Shown here piece after piece: positions 34,201 to 46,300 of a DNA stretch of 64,000 bases (positions are counted from its first letter, which is position 1; each line of letters starts with the position of its first letter). This DNA comes from Prochilodus magdalenae (lineage: Eukaryota > Chordata > Actinopteri > Characiformes > Prochilodontidae). The notes under the pieces were generated by a model. That model searched no databases and had not been told where the DNA came from. It worked only from the letters and a program-made list of their open reading frames with translations. The position numbers were made by a program, and so were the translations under genes. The stretch covers positions 1,123,397 through 1,187,396 of the forward strand of contig JAMWET010000674.1 in NCBI GenBank assembly GCA_024036415.1, written 5' to 3'.

Positions 34201-37200
34201 GGAAAACCAGGAATGTGGACATGCCTGAAAATGAAAACCTGCAGCATTCTAAACATAATTGTAAAGTAATGATTGTGAAAGTGACTGACTGTGGTTACTT
34301 AATTATCCGTCAACCCGTATAGTCCTAGGTAGAATGTATGCCTACATTTTACAAGGTTGGTTACACCCTTGCTTGTATTTCATTGTAACGTATGTTAGGA
34401 TAAATCTTTGGAAGTGAAAAAGTGTGCAATTTTTAAGCATTAAAACTTATGGCGTCCGTTACGTTTTCAGATGTGCTGCAGCTTATGTGCTTCTGGCTGA
34501 AGAGGAAGCCACCACCATCATAGAAGCTGAGCGGCTATTTAAACAAGCACTTAAGTTTGGTACAGACTCCTGACCCAACACGCAACACACACATTCCCAT
34601 GTGATAATTAATTCATTATGTTTTATAATTAATTGTTTGTGCTTGATCCCTCAGCGGGGAAAGACACAAATCTTCTGGTGTACATTAAACGCAGACTGGC
34701 CATGTGTGCCCGGAAACTGGGACGCATCAAAGAGGCTGTGAAGATGATGAGAGATGTAAGAGCAATATACACCTTTACATGCAAGATTATATTACATTTA
34801 TCCAGTGGTACAGTATTTATTTTTTCCATCTCATACTTTTTTTTTTTTGTCCCTGTTGCTTGTTTCCTAGTCTTCTACTTTGTATGACTTCTTTTGTGAT
34901 ATTTGTCCTCTGTTTGTCTTTTTTTGTAGTTAATGAAAGAATTTCCCTTACTTGGAATGTTAAATATCCATGAGAATCTTCTTGAAGCATTGTTGGAACT
35001 ACAGGCATATGCAGATGTACAAGCAGTCTTAGCAAAATATGATGGTGAGCTCAATAAGCAAACATTCACCTATAATCTCTTTCACCAGTATGTTGCCCAA
35101 GCTACATGAAGAGGTCATTATCTTCTCTGTTTTCAGATATCAGCTTGCCAAAATCTGCCACTATATGCTACACATCTGCCTTACTGAAAGCACGGGCAGT
35201 GTCAGACAAGTAAGTGTTGAGTATATCCACTGTTCTTGAATACTGGGCATTCTCAGTTAATTATATCTTCCCAGCATTAACTTAACTCTTTAACATGACC
35301 CGGTGTGTTGTCTTGTATGATGATCAGTTAAATTTGCAAAGAGTAACCCCAAGTCTGTATGTTACTATTTATGCTCCAGGTTTTCACCTGAGGCAGCTTC
35401 TCGGCGAGGTCTTAGTACTGCAGAGATGAATGCAGTTGAGGCTATACACAGAGCTGTGGAGTTCAATCCACATGTACCAAAGGTTAGATATAACTTCTCT
35501 CCTTTCAAAGACCTTGTCTTATAGATCTAGGAACTGGATGAATTAATATTGTTTTCAAAGTATGTCGCCAAACCTGTAAGTCCAAAAGAGAGTCCTCAAA
35601 GACTCTCAAATCCATCAAGTCCCCACCATCAAAGAGTCCTCAAGGAGCCAAAATATAATTTTTGCTGGATGCAAGCTAAGACTGATTCAAAGGGAACTGA
35701 CTTCACATGACCAGTAACCTTACCAAAACATGCTGTGTGCTAATTGGCTGTAGACACTTTCAGTTTGAGTAGGAAATGTTGGTATATAGGTGTTGAAGTT
35801 TAACGGTAGATGTACTGTTATTTGAAGTCACTTCAGAGCGCAGGTCTGTTAGTTTAATTGTAGGGTATGCTGTGGAGGAGGAGTGGGTAGAACACAGGAC
35901 AAAACGTATCAGGTTTGGAACACCAACTACAGAATAACACTCAGCTTCAGAGATCCTACAGTTTATACCAGAAGTGTCCCATAACTAACACACCAAATTC
36001 CACTGTTTGTCCATGATTTTATAAGTTAAATCAGGTGTGTTAAATTAAGTCAAAATAGGCATCAAGAACATTTCTATGGCTCTCCAGAATTGGAGTCTTT
36101 CCCCTTTTGGTTGCTGTCATTGCTCACCATTCACCGCTCCCCTAAAATCCATCAGCAGCAACTGTAAAAACATTCTGTAAAAATTTTCCTTTAATCGGCC
36201 CTCAGCCTAGTTCTCCGAATGCCACTAGGTGCTGCTGTTGAATTGTGATAAGCTGAACTTAATGAACACCGCCAGACTGCAGAGAGTACGTTCTTCAGGT
36301 TGAGTTTTACATTACAAACTATGCAGCTTAAACAACTGGCCCAACAATGGCAAAATGCCCTGAATGTTGTTTAGGGTAGAAATCGATCCTCTGTGTTTTG
36401 GACCGTTTCAAGGCAGTTAACTACTCTGAAGCCCCCATGTTCCATTTCTCTCTGTACTTGGCTCCAACTTGCCCATCCCCGTCACACACACGCACACCCA
36501 CACCTACATCACCCAGCCCCAAACACACTGGATCTGACTACAAAGTACACCTGCCTGAGGTGAATAACCTCCCACATACACGCATGCACACACCTGGACT
36601 TTCATGTTTCAGGATGCGTGTATGTCTCCACAGCAGAGTGGAGATGGGACATACTTTTTGGTTTGCCTAAATTCCTTTTTTAACCTTTCCCAGCTGCGTT
36701 TACAATGTAATGCTATGGGCACTTGTAAGAGTGAATATCCCTTGTCTAGCTATGCACCCGTACGGAAATGATAGACTTTTTACAATAGCCAATATTTTTT
36801 GGGAACATATCTGTTGCTGCTAGAGAAGATACCTACTTCAGCAATTGGAAATGGAACATACAAAGTTTGAACATACTGAGCATTTTTGTTGGTTTATAAA
36901 TGCAGTAAAATTAACAAAATAGTACACCAGCTTTATTTAAACATTCTGATCTTTCAGAGTACAGTTAATGCACCATTAAAATATTGGACACATAACCTAA
37001 ACACCTGTTTAATACCAGTAATGTTCTTAAAGAAATTGGTTATTTGAAGACAATTGAATGTTGGTGTCATTGTGCATCCCTGTTATGTTTAAGTGCAGTG
37101 TAGCTTTAGGCTGATGAAGAGCTATTATAGTGGTACAATAAGACAGACTTACACAGTGGAAATCCCAGTGTACCTATTGATTGCCTGACACTGGACATTT

Positions 37201-39034
37201 GCTTTGTTGAGTTCGCTTGCTGGCGTGAGCCTACTGGTTTGGCCAAGTGAAAGGGTTACAGGCAGCATGAGATTCAGACATAGGCTTATCTGAGAAACAC
37301 TGGCTTAGGAGAACCCCCCACATAAAAGGCACCAGCACTGACATTGTATCCCTACTTCAAAGGTCTAAGGGAGTGCCAGGGGATGCCACCAAGGACAGCT
37401 GCCAGTCTAATGTCAGTGGTCAGCATCAAGCTAGCTAGGGCAAATGGGCACACTGGAGCCATAAAAAAGGGCATTTAAGAATTTGAGCGGGGCATTATGA
37501 TGGTGTGTGGGTTATTCCCAGTGGAGAGATAAGCTCGCTGGAGTCCCAGATTGCTGTGGGCACAGACATGGAGGTTTGGGAAGGTTACCCTGCAGCTAAA
37601 CCCATTTAATCCCACTGTTCTGCCGCCCCTACTCCCCCCACCAATACACTGCAGGGGCCTAGAAGGGCTATGCTCTGAAGCGCGCATACACACACACATA
37701 CGCACACATACGCATACAGGCAGCCCTGAAAACACAGACGGAGCCATGTTTAGAATTTTGGTGCAGTAATACTTTCACCTGTACTCTTGCAATCGCTTCA
37801 TTTGAATCACAGCGATATAAGCTGATGATTTATACTGCACTTTATTTTTTATATGTTTTAGGATCAACCAGCAAGTTACATGGCAAAATTAGCAGATGGT
37901 ATTAATGAATAAACTGTAATTTACTGTTTAAAGTGATTTGTCACAGAATTACAATTAATTGTCGTTACAAAGTCCCAACCATCATCCCAATGCCTTCCTG
38001 TTTTTCAGTCCTGTCTACTCCCACTGTTCATTAACCTTGGCATTTTTTTCTTAATTGGCCAGCCAGATTTTGCTACTGATTTTCAATTGTGAGACATTCT
38101 GGGTATAAATTTTATTAGTACGCTCAGTGTTATGCAGCTTACATTCGACATCTGGAAATGTTATTTTTTGTTTCCTCCAAATAGTTTGACAGATTTGTTG
38201 ACAAACACGAGATACTTATTGATCAAAAAAGTTGCGCCAAGAAGCAAGCAACTGACAGGAATACAACTTGGTGGGTAGGTTTGATTCAAGTTTCATGCAT
38301 ACCTGCACATGTGACGTAAGCAGGGACAGGTCTTATCACAGTCCCTGACTGGTATTCAGTAAGCAGTGATGCCCTCCATAAGTCATCCTGTTAGTGCTGG
38401 TACCATTGGCAGGTGGCTCCACAACCCAAGACTACATGTACACAGACCATTAGGACAGCTGCACTTAACACCTTGTTAATGTCACTAAAGACTGTAATGG
38501 TGTCGTGCCAGACTGTCATGGAGTGACTTAAAATGGCAGCAGATCATCTTTAGTGACGAGTCCCACTTTTATCTTTCCGGAGACGATCAACGAATCCATG
38601 TAAGGCACCATGTTCAGTGCCAAGATAAATGTTGGTGGTTTTTTTTTTTTTTCCCACATGTCCAGAAGGCCTGGTGTCACTTAACCATCATTCTATACGT
38701 TAAAATCTGCAGGAGCTGTGTAAGAATATTCAAGCTTTACAGGACACCATTAGGAACCTCTACAACTTCTTGTGGCATATTACATTAGCAAACATGGTAG
38801 CCCAATGCAAAACTGAGAGACTGCTTCTGTATGTGTAGCTCAATAACCATTGCCCATATCAGTTTAAATGTTTCATCATTTGTTGTTGCTGGTAAACTTT
38901 ATCTTCCTTTCCAATGGTGTTGCAATCCGACACTTCCATATTCTTTTGATTAAGAGACTGAATTAAAAGATACAATAATTTTAGAATCATTTTATAACAA
39001 TTATATTTGTGTATATCCAACAAATATTATATGC

Positions 39035-39076
<42 letters not shown>

Positions 39077-42000
39077 TTACAGTATCTTTTAGAGATGAAG
39101 AGTCTGATCCTGCCTCCAGAGCACATTCTGAAAAGAGGTGATAGTGAAGCAGTGGCATATGCGTTCTTTCATCTGCAGCATTGGAAGCGAGCAGAGGGAG
39201 CTCTTAACCTGCTGCACTGCACCTGGGAAGGCAGTATGTATACACATGTACACAGGCATGCACAGAAATATCAGTCATAGATATGCCCCTGTCCTTTCTA
39301 CACACTCAGTGGCAATATATGTGCATTTACATTTGTAGGTATCCTATATAAACTAAAAAACTCTTAAGAAGATTTAAAGTATGTTGTGCTTTTTTTCTAA
39401 GCATGAATTCATGAATGGAAGCCCATTTCAGCAAGTAAAAGAAAATAAATTAAACCTGTTCTCTGTATCTGGCTGCAGTATGTCAAACTTTTGATTTACT
39501 GTGACAAAATAATTACCTTTTTTCTTAAAACAATGACTTGTTGCTCCCAAATATTAATTAAAAACTATTTTTAAAAATAATTTTATTGTGACATATTACA
39601 CCACAGTTCTGACATACTGCAGCCATTCTGTCAAATTGTAAATAATAAACATTTTGACAAAATATGACATTATTTTTAAGATATTGAATCGAATGTTACA
39701 AATGCCAGAACACTCCTTCCAGAAACAGAGAAGGTTCTTCCATATATATCAGAAGCGTAAAACTGCACAACATTGTGAATCAATCCATAAGCCTAACCTT
39801 AAAAACCAGCTGACTTAAATCACGGTATATACACTTTTTTTTTTTTTTTTTTTCCACATGCAAAACTTTTATTAGCCTTCTCTTCTTTGTTCACCAGCAT
39901 TCCGGATCATACCATACCCTTTGGAAAAAGGTCATCTCTTCTACCCCTACCCAGGCTGCACAGAGACGGCAGACAGAGAGCTACTTCCCTGTGAGTATGC
40001 CCTCTTTATTTGTTAAGTAGCAGCATGATTTAGGTTAGTTATTCAAGTTTTAATTACAAATATTAAATGTTGCCTCTTTCTCCACCCAGCGTTTCATGAG
40101 GTCTCAGTCTACCCGAAGAAAGAGCTGCCATTCTTTATCCTGTTCACAGCAGGCTTGTGTTCCTTCACTGCCATGCTAGCCATGCTCACACACCAGTTCC
40201 CTGACCTTATGGGTGTCTTCGTCAAAGCCGTAAGTCTGAACTGCACTGATAGAATTACTTTTCTTCATTTTATCCCTGCTTTTTGTTTAATATTCAAATT
40301 GCAGTGTAGGCAAATCAGCTCCAAATATTCACAAGTTCACATTTTGTTTGACATTATAGAAGTAAATAAAATTAGCCTTTGGACCACGCAGTCAAGGCTG
40401 ACTCATCTGCAGAACCTCAGTAGTGCTCACTATCTGTAGTCACGTGGGCACAGTTGTATGAATTCTTGGCCTCAGAGATGATCGGGTGCATATTCTGCAA
40501 ACAGTCTCCATCTTTTATTAGGTCTTTATCTATGAGCCTGGTTTAGACTCTGTAAATACACCCATGCGCTGGAGCTTCTCTTTAGAGGCTTTTGTTTTGG
40601 GAAAGACTCCACATAGACGGAGCATTTACGGCTGAGGCCGGAGTCTGCTTAGTGTAACGCTCGTCGAGGAATAAGTGAATGAGGTGGGCAGAGAGGAGGA
40701 GAGGTGAGGAAAAGCAGAGCTCTCTGACCAGACCTTTTAAATATCCTCCAGATTAGGAATAGCCATGGTCTGCTCTCCAACCAACCTTTAGTCTCATAAT
40801 TGGCCGCTCCGCACATGCCGTGACAGGATGCTGGCCCCTGCTTGTTTGTTTCCCTCCGTTGTTGATGATCTGTCACTGAGATGTTTCATATGTTGTCTTG
40901 CTTGCGTGCATTTGTAGCTACTTGTTTTTTTAGAAAGACTGACCGAAGGAGTTTGCCATTGACACAGATTGTTCAGTTCAAGCTTTCTCCATTTGCACTC
41001 TGTAACACACATGTGCACTTACGGGGGCGCGGCTAGATGTCCGCTCTAAGAACAAACATGCACAGGCACGCAGTTCCCTGACTGCTAAAAATTGTCGCTG
41101 TAATACCCCGATTTGTTCTAGTAATAAACCATGCAATTTGAGGACACCAAGCCTCGATGGCTTCTATCTTTTTATCATCCTCGTTTGTCATGTTACAACA
41201 CGTATTTACATTAGCTCTATCTATTTCCTGGATCTGCGTTAAAATGGATGATACCTCTCCAGCTCCAACCGCCGACCATCGCCATTTTCCCTCCCTTTTT
41301 GCTGCCGCCGCAGCATTTCAAACTTCCTTTCCCATATTCTGTCATAAACATCTGCTGAACCGTGAAACATATCACTTCATAAACACATTAAGCGCTTGTT
41401 TATGGTGGACTGAACTGTGGGCCTGCAAACTCTTTTCAGATGCACGTTTCCACGCCAGCTTGCAGTGATGAAGCTGCGTGTTGGCCCGAGCTCGGAGGAG
41501 CGCTTCCCTAATGTTTGTGTCTGGCCTGCACCCCTCTTGAGCTATGACTCTAACAGTAGTGTTCAGAGGCGCAAAACTCGATCACTTTTATGAAATATTT
41601 ACTGCATTTAGAACGTCCTCTTGATAAATGGCAAGTTCTTTTTTTATACTTTGCTAACCGCTGGTGTATATAGGAACCAGCAGCAGAGTTCAATTTATTT
41701 TTCTCTGTTTACAAAAAGAATAATGTTCACTGAGTCATACAAGTAGCCACATGCAAAATGTCATCAGTGATTAGTGTATCCTACATTATCCTACAATTTC
41801 ATTCCCTCACCTTTTTAAACATTTTAAAACTGTTAGGCTGCCGTATCTAGAGAAGTTGGCCTTAAATGCAGACGGTGGTAGGGTTGAAGAGACTGTATTT
41901 GCAAATACAGGTAACAATTGGAGGGGAGCAGCCTATGCCAGAGGTTTGTAGAGTAGAACGTACTCTGATGATGGAACAAGAATGGGTTTTATAAGATAAC

Positions 42001-43228
42001 ACCAAGATAACACCAAGGTGTTCATTGGTCGTCTCCACCAAGACAAAAGCCAGACTTGTTACTGAAAATGACCTGCTGCCATTCTTTATCACTACATGAC
42101 AGTCTGGCACAAAACCATTGCAGTCTGTGGAGTCATAAAGTTCTGCATCCATGTTGTCTTGGGTTGTGCAGTCATCTCCCAGTGGTGCTGGCATTAACAG
42201 GATGACTCATAGAGGGAATCGCTGCTTGCTGAATGTCTGCAAGCATGGCTCTTGGGTCACTCTGGTACAGTGCTAAGACCTGTCATTGCTCATGTTGCAT
42301 GTACGGCCGAGTGTGAAACATGAATCATTCGCATGTTTCAAAGTTTAATTCCTGTTGGTTGATTCCTGCCAGGTGCAACTATTCTTTTGATGATGAGTTT
42401 ATAACGCCTACACTCAAGGAACTGTGTGGGCAAACGATAGACTTCCACAGGGTAATACCATATAGCAGACCTCCTGAAGTCAAGGCTATGTGTACTACTC
42501 ACGCAGCATTCTGAGGCAGCATAGGTGTAACCTTTGTTGCCTTACATACCCTGTAATCTATTGTGTCTGTGCAGTTAGAAAAAAAATTGCAGAAACTCTC
42601 CAGAATCCTTCTTGGCCTGAGACGACTTGGGCCCAATGGCACGGTGCTGTATCCTTCGTAAATATTCCATGATCACATTGGTACATGAAGGCTATGAAGG
42701 GCTGCCATTGGTCACCAAGCAGTGAAATGTAAAAACACACCCCACACTGGTGTGGAACCACCAGTAGCCTGTATAGTGTCTTGCTGACAACTAGGGTCCC
42801 TGGCTACGTGGGGCCACGCGTGTGGGGCCCCCTTCTGCAGTAACTGTAGAATTCGCTTGTCTGTTTGCACTGACAATTCTAGCCAGACACTGCCGGTCAC
42901 AATCATTAAGCACCCGTGGGCAGCTGCTGCCCACTGTTCAATACAAACATGACACTGTGGATCGAGGAATGTCAAATGCAACTCCAAAAATGCAAAGTCT
43001 AGTCCCACTTTTATACTCCAGTAATTCATGTTGTCTTGCCATGGACATGTTTCTGAATGCCTTTTTTCAGGCTTTATATTTCTTTTTGTTTTCTCTCTCT
43101 TCTCTTTGTTCTTGTTTTTTTTTTTTTCACAGTTCTTCAGCACCCTCTTCGCACCACTGGGCTTTTTTGCAGACAAGATGGAGAATTTTATGCCTTCTTG
43201 CCTTTGGTACCAACTGACGAGAATCTAG
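31286..43228 (+). CDS. st7l: ST7-like protein (suppressor of tumorigenicity 7 family), 15 exons, 540 aa, intact
   Basis: A multi-pass membrane protein of the ST7 family; molecular function unknown, linked in mammals to tumour suppression and Wnt regulation. Exons: 31286-31454, 31860-31942, 32114-32273, 33081-33135, 33259-33374, 33476-33554, 34471-34559, 34655-34755, 34930-35044, 35137-35209, 35380-35482, 39083-39233, 39898-39990, 40090-40229, 43133-43228. All phases agree (1623 nt). Likely membrane segments: about 27-44 ([13 protein letters not shown]), 70-88 ([17 protein letters not shown]) and 476-496 ([19 protein letters not shown]). The middle part, with [30 protein letters not shown] and [20 protein letters not shown], is helical and TPR-like. 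The last exon [19 protein letters not shown] matches one of the alternative family C-termini. The alternatively used segment of about 23 residues found in mammals between QALK and DTN is absent here. The ST7L name rests on synteny; the N-terminus also resembles ST7. Confidence 0.94.
32433..32858. mobile_element. 426-bp TTAA-flanked MITE in st7l intron 3
   Basis: The left end TTAAAGGGGACCTATTATGG and right end CATAATAAGTCCTCCTTAA are inverted copies of each other and the outer bases are TTAA on both sides. There is no open frame. A second, truncated copy lies at about 17462-17800. TTAA flanks suggest a piggyBac-mobilised non-autonomous element. Confidence 0.75.
38205..38955 (+). mobile_element. 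Internally deleted Tc1/mariner element, copy C, in st7l intron 11
   Basis: Eroded left end CACGAGATACTTATTGATCA and AAGTTGCGCCAAGAAGCAA; AACTTGGTGGGTAGG follows. The right half has AGACTGCTTCTGTATGTGTA, TAGCTCAATAA and ATATTCTTTTGATTAAGAG. The transposase remnant shows the junction CCAGAAGGCCTGGTGTC to AAAATCTGCAGGAGCTGTG that copies B and E also show. A run of T at about 38639-38653 was gained inside it. Confidence 0.75.
39039..39074. repeat. (TG)n microsatellite directly upstream of st7l exon 12 acceptor
   Basis: About 18 TG units followed by TATTTACAG and exon 12 at 39083. The repeat replaces the pyrimidine tract of this acceptor. In the pre-mRNA it is a UG repeat next to a 3' splice site. 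Confidence 0.9.
41965..42404 (-). mobile_element. Tc1/mariner MITE, copy D, truncated, in st7l intron 14
   Basis: Reverse-oriented member of the dispersed family. Its 5' end lies at the right: GGTGCAACTATTCTTTTGATGATGAGT at 42376-42402. Going left come the family blocks AGTGGTGCTGGCATTAACAGG, CAGGATGACTCATAGAG and GACAGTCTGGCACAAAACC. The far (left) end has no matching terminal repeat, so it is truncated or rearranged. Confidence 0.65.
42460..43030 (-). mobile_element. Tc1-like transposase remnant of a second family, st7l intron 14
   Basis: On the minus strand, translation gives pieces of a Tc1-type transposase: [17 protein letters not shown] from the DNA-binding half and [13 protein letters not shown], which matches the DNAPCHKA region around the second catalytic aspartate. 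Frames shift between the pieces and stops occur, so it is dead. It lies 5' of copy D and may be a separate insertion. Confidence 0.6.
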
Positions 43229-43327
43229 CTGCAAGTTCTTACATACACACAAACATCCTGATGCAAATCTCCTGTACGTGTAGAATCAAATGTGCTAGGA
43301 AGCTCATTTACGAACCGTGCTGGCAGT

Positions 43328-43333
43328 AATAAA
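43328..43333 (+). terminator. Polyadenylation signal AATAAA of st7l
   Basis: A canonical hexamer 100 bp after the st7l stop, in AGTAATAAAATGTTTC, followed by TGTGTGCTGCTGTGG, a GT-rich downstream element. Confidence 0.6.
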
Positions 43334-43339
43334 ATGTTT

Positions 43340-46300
43340 CAACCCATGTCTTTGTGTGCTGCTGTGGTGTCACGTTTAGTCTCTCTGTAGACTGTGTGAT
43401 CTGTTATCAGTTTTCAAGCACGTTGCTTAGAACACTCGTCTCCAGCTTCATAATATGACCACTGATAATCCCATTTACATCTCCCTGCCTTGGCTTCAAG
43501 GGGGCCAGGTTGCAACGGTGATATAGAGCCGAGACGTCATGCCATAGCAATAGCTGGCAGAAATTGCCACCCTTGTATAGGCTAAGGATTCGGAGAGGCA
43601 GTAAATCAAGAGGGTGTTTTTAGCAGGTCTCACAAACAACTGCTGTATGGTGCCCAGCGACTGACGCAGTGGGTTACAGGATGAATCCAGTAAGAACACT
43701 CCTTTCCACTGTGTAACTGGTGGTACGAGTGTTGATTTCAGACTTGGAAAAAGTGTTCTGGCTTCCCAAAACTTCCCCAAAATTTACCGCAAACATGCTA
43801 TTTTAGCCCCCCTTGGTTATTACCAGGCTTGTCAATCATCATGTTATTTTAAATCATATGTAATTGTAATCTTACATAAATATTTCATGAAAATTGAATA
43901 TTTCGGTCAGGACAACAAGTTTTGCCAAAGTCTGCTATCCCAGCAGTTCGGCATGAATGCTGAGGCAAGAAAGACCAATATGTGAAGAAGACTTGGACCA
44001 GAAATTAAGGACGTCTCATGTACTAAACCACTAAATAGGGGTCTTGTCTGAGCTACTGATTACCAAGTAGCAGTCTTACTATTCAGAGTTAATGATAGTC
44101 AATGGAAAATACTCCAGTGTACATTAGCTGGCATGCGCTGTGCTATATCCTTTATCTGGACAGAGCTCCAGTGATGTGCTGAGATGTGCATGAGAAAAAT
44201 GCACACGGCTTCAAAGGTCTTTGTACCACCTGCTTTTTCTGGCAGTCCTCCATAAGAGAGTGCCTTACAGAGTGAGTTAAAGAGCGTGGCTGTCTTCTGT
44301 AAGCTTGTAGCATAAAAAGAAAGAGAGCAGAGGACACATGGATGGAAAAAAAGAGGGTGAAATCATCATAGTAATTGGAGGATGTGCGTGCTGGGTCTCG
44401 CACAGGGTACTATTTATTCAGTGGTCTGTTTACAAACAAACGCAGTTTCAAGGGGCCAATGTCCTGGGACAACAAGCACAACAGGCAATTTGACAAGTTC
44501 CCTCAAGGCAGGAAGATGAGCGTCATTAAACACCATCATAAGTTTGTTTACCGGAGTCACGGTAAAAAGAGGTTAAAAGGGGGCTTCTCTAAAATCAAGA
44601 GTCTAACCTGCAATCAAATCAAATCAGTTGCTGCTGTAGAACCTTAAACTCCATAGCTGTGTTCAGAGTGGCGTTCACTTCTAAATGAAAACAAACTTTT
44701 ATCTCCACTGTAAACACTTGGTGAGAAGTTTAAGAGTACAGAGAGCTGTAAACATAAACTTTGTTTGATATTTGAGGTTAATCAGTGTCTATGCTTATGC
44801 TGCCAAACAACACTAGGTGTCCTAGATGCATTAAAAATGTTGATAGTACAGGATTTCTACACTAATATTTGAAAATAGAAGTTGGGATGTTTGTTGAAAC
44901 CGTCCGAAACTGGAGCCGGTTTCCTCAAATCCACTCATCCTCGTTGGTAAAGACCGTCTGAGGGTCAGAAGAGAACGGCGTGAATCGCTGAGCAAGCAAG
45001 TCAACAGGTTACAATCCACCTCAGTGTTCAGCCAGGGTGAAGTTAGGTTGCAGTTGCTCCTCATATTTGGAGTAAATGCACTCCGCTCATGGAGTGATAA
45101 AAACATGGGTCATTTGCATGTGCGTTTGGGCGCAGATCAGAGTAACAATCAGTTTATCAAGACCTAGATGGACTCTTCCAGCATGATGATGCTTGTAGGT
45201 CACCAAGGGCCACATAATACCTGAAGTACATTTTAGTGCATACTGACCTGCACAGTGCCTTCAAATCCTGTGGAACTATTTTGGGATGCGAGGGAAGGGG
45301 GAGTTCATAAAAAGACCCTACAGTTGCCCAGTTCACAGCAAAAATGCAATACAGGGATTCCTTTATAGTATCCTGTTCCACCTCAGAGTTGGGGACCCTT
45401 TGTTGTCCGTGTGAAATGTAGAGTATAGATCGTCTGTATCTGTGTTGTCCTTGAACTCAAAAATAGACTGAACAGTAAACCTCAAACTGCTTTCAGATCA
45501 GTGGATGTTCCTGCTTTCCTCCACAGCCAGATCACTGATGTCTGGTCTCAGATTCAAGCCTAGACTTGAGACTTATTCCTGCTGTGTTTTGACTTATCTT
45601 GGAATCGATAGTATTTTTACTAGAACTAGTCTGAACGAAGTCTGTGGTCTCGACCAGGACCAATCACCCTGTAAAAATGTTATTTGCATTTTCTTCCTAT
45701 AAACCTTCTATGAATGGGCACACAGCTCAAAACCAGACCATTGCACCTGTGTGTGTAGCTGACTGTAATTAGCATGATAAGTCTACACCACAGTTAAACG
45801 TTGCTATATTTAAACATTAAAGCGAATCAGAAAGTAATTCTATAATTTTATGTCATGACATAGTTACCTTTTAACCAGACACTTTAAAAGGAACATCAAG
45901 TTTGAGCTATAAGCATTTAGGCTTAATCTTGCTGTCATTTGGACTCCATCTTGCCGTGGTCTCAGCCCTCATTAGTCTATAGACTTTTTTAAGAATTATT
46001 TTTCATTTTTAACAATGCTTTAACATTTAACCAGACATTATTTGGAAAATATGACTAATTGTTTGGAAAAATAAAATAAAATAAATACTATTTTCTAACT
46101 GTCAGAATAAAATGCTGCTCTTTTTATTTGTATGAAATGTATCCATCATGGAAAATGGTTACAGACAGGGTCTTTGAAAAGGAACGTATCCAAGCCAGAC
46201 CGCATGTCAGACTGGGGAAAGCAAGGAAAACAACTTCATTAAAGGAACTAAAGAAAGGGGACCTAAGCACTGAGCCTTATTGTGCCACCACAAAAACAAA

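Larger units (their letters stand above)
35483..39082 (+). other. st7l intron 11
   Basis: A 3.6-kb intron. It holds a Tc1/mariner MITE near its end and a TG repeat that runs up to the acceptor. Between 36.1 and 37.8 kb the sequence is not recognisably repetitive and contains short CA-rich stretches (36480-36600, 37685-37720). No coding exon is seen. Confidence 0.6.
40230..43132 (+). other. st7l intron 14
   Basis: A 2.9-kb intron before the last exon. The left part (40.3-41.8 kb) shows no gene or clear repeat. The right part holds two Tc1-type remnants, and a T/C-rich tract at 43080-43130 leads to the acceptor. Confidence 0.6.
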
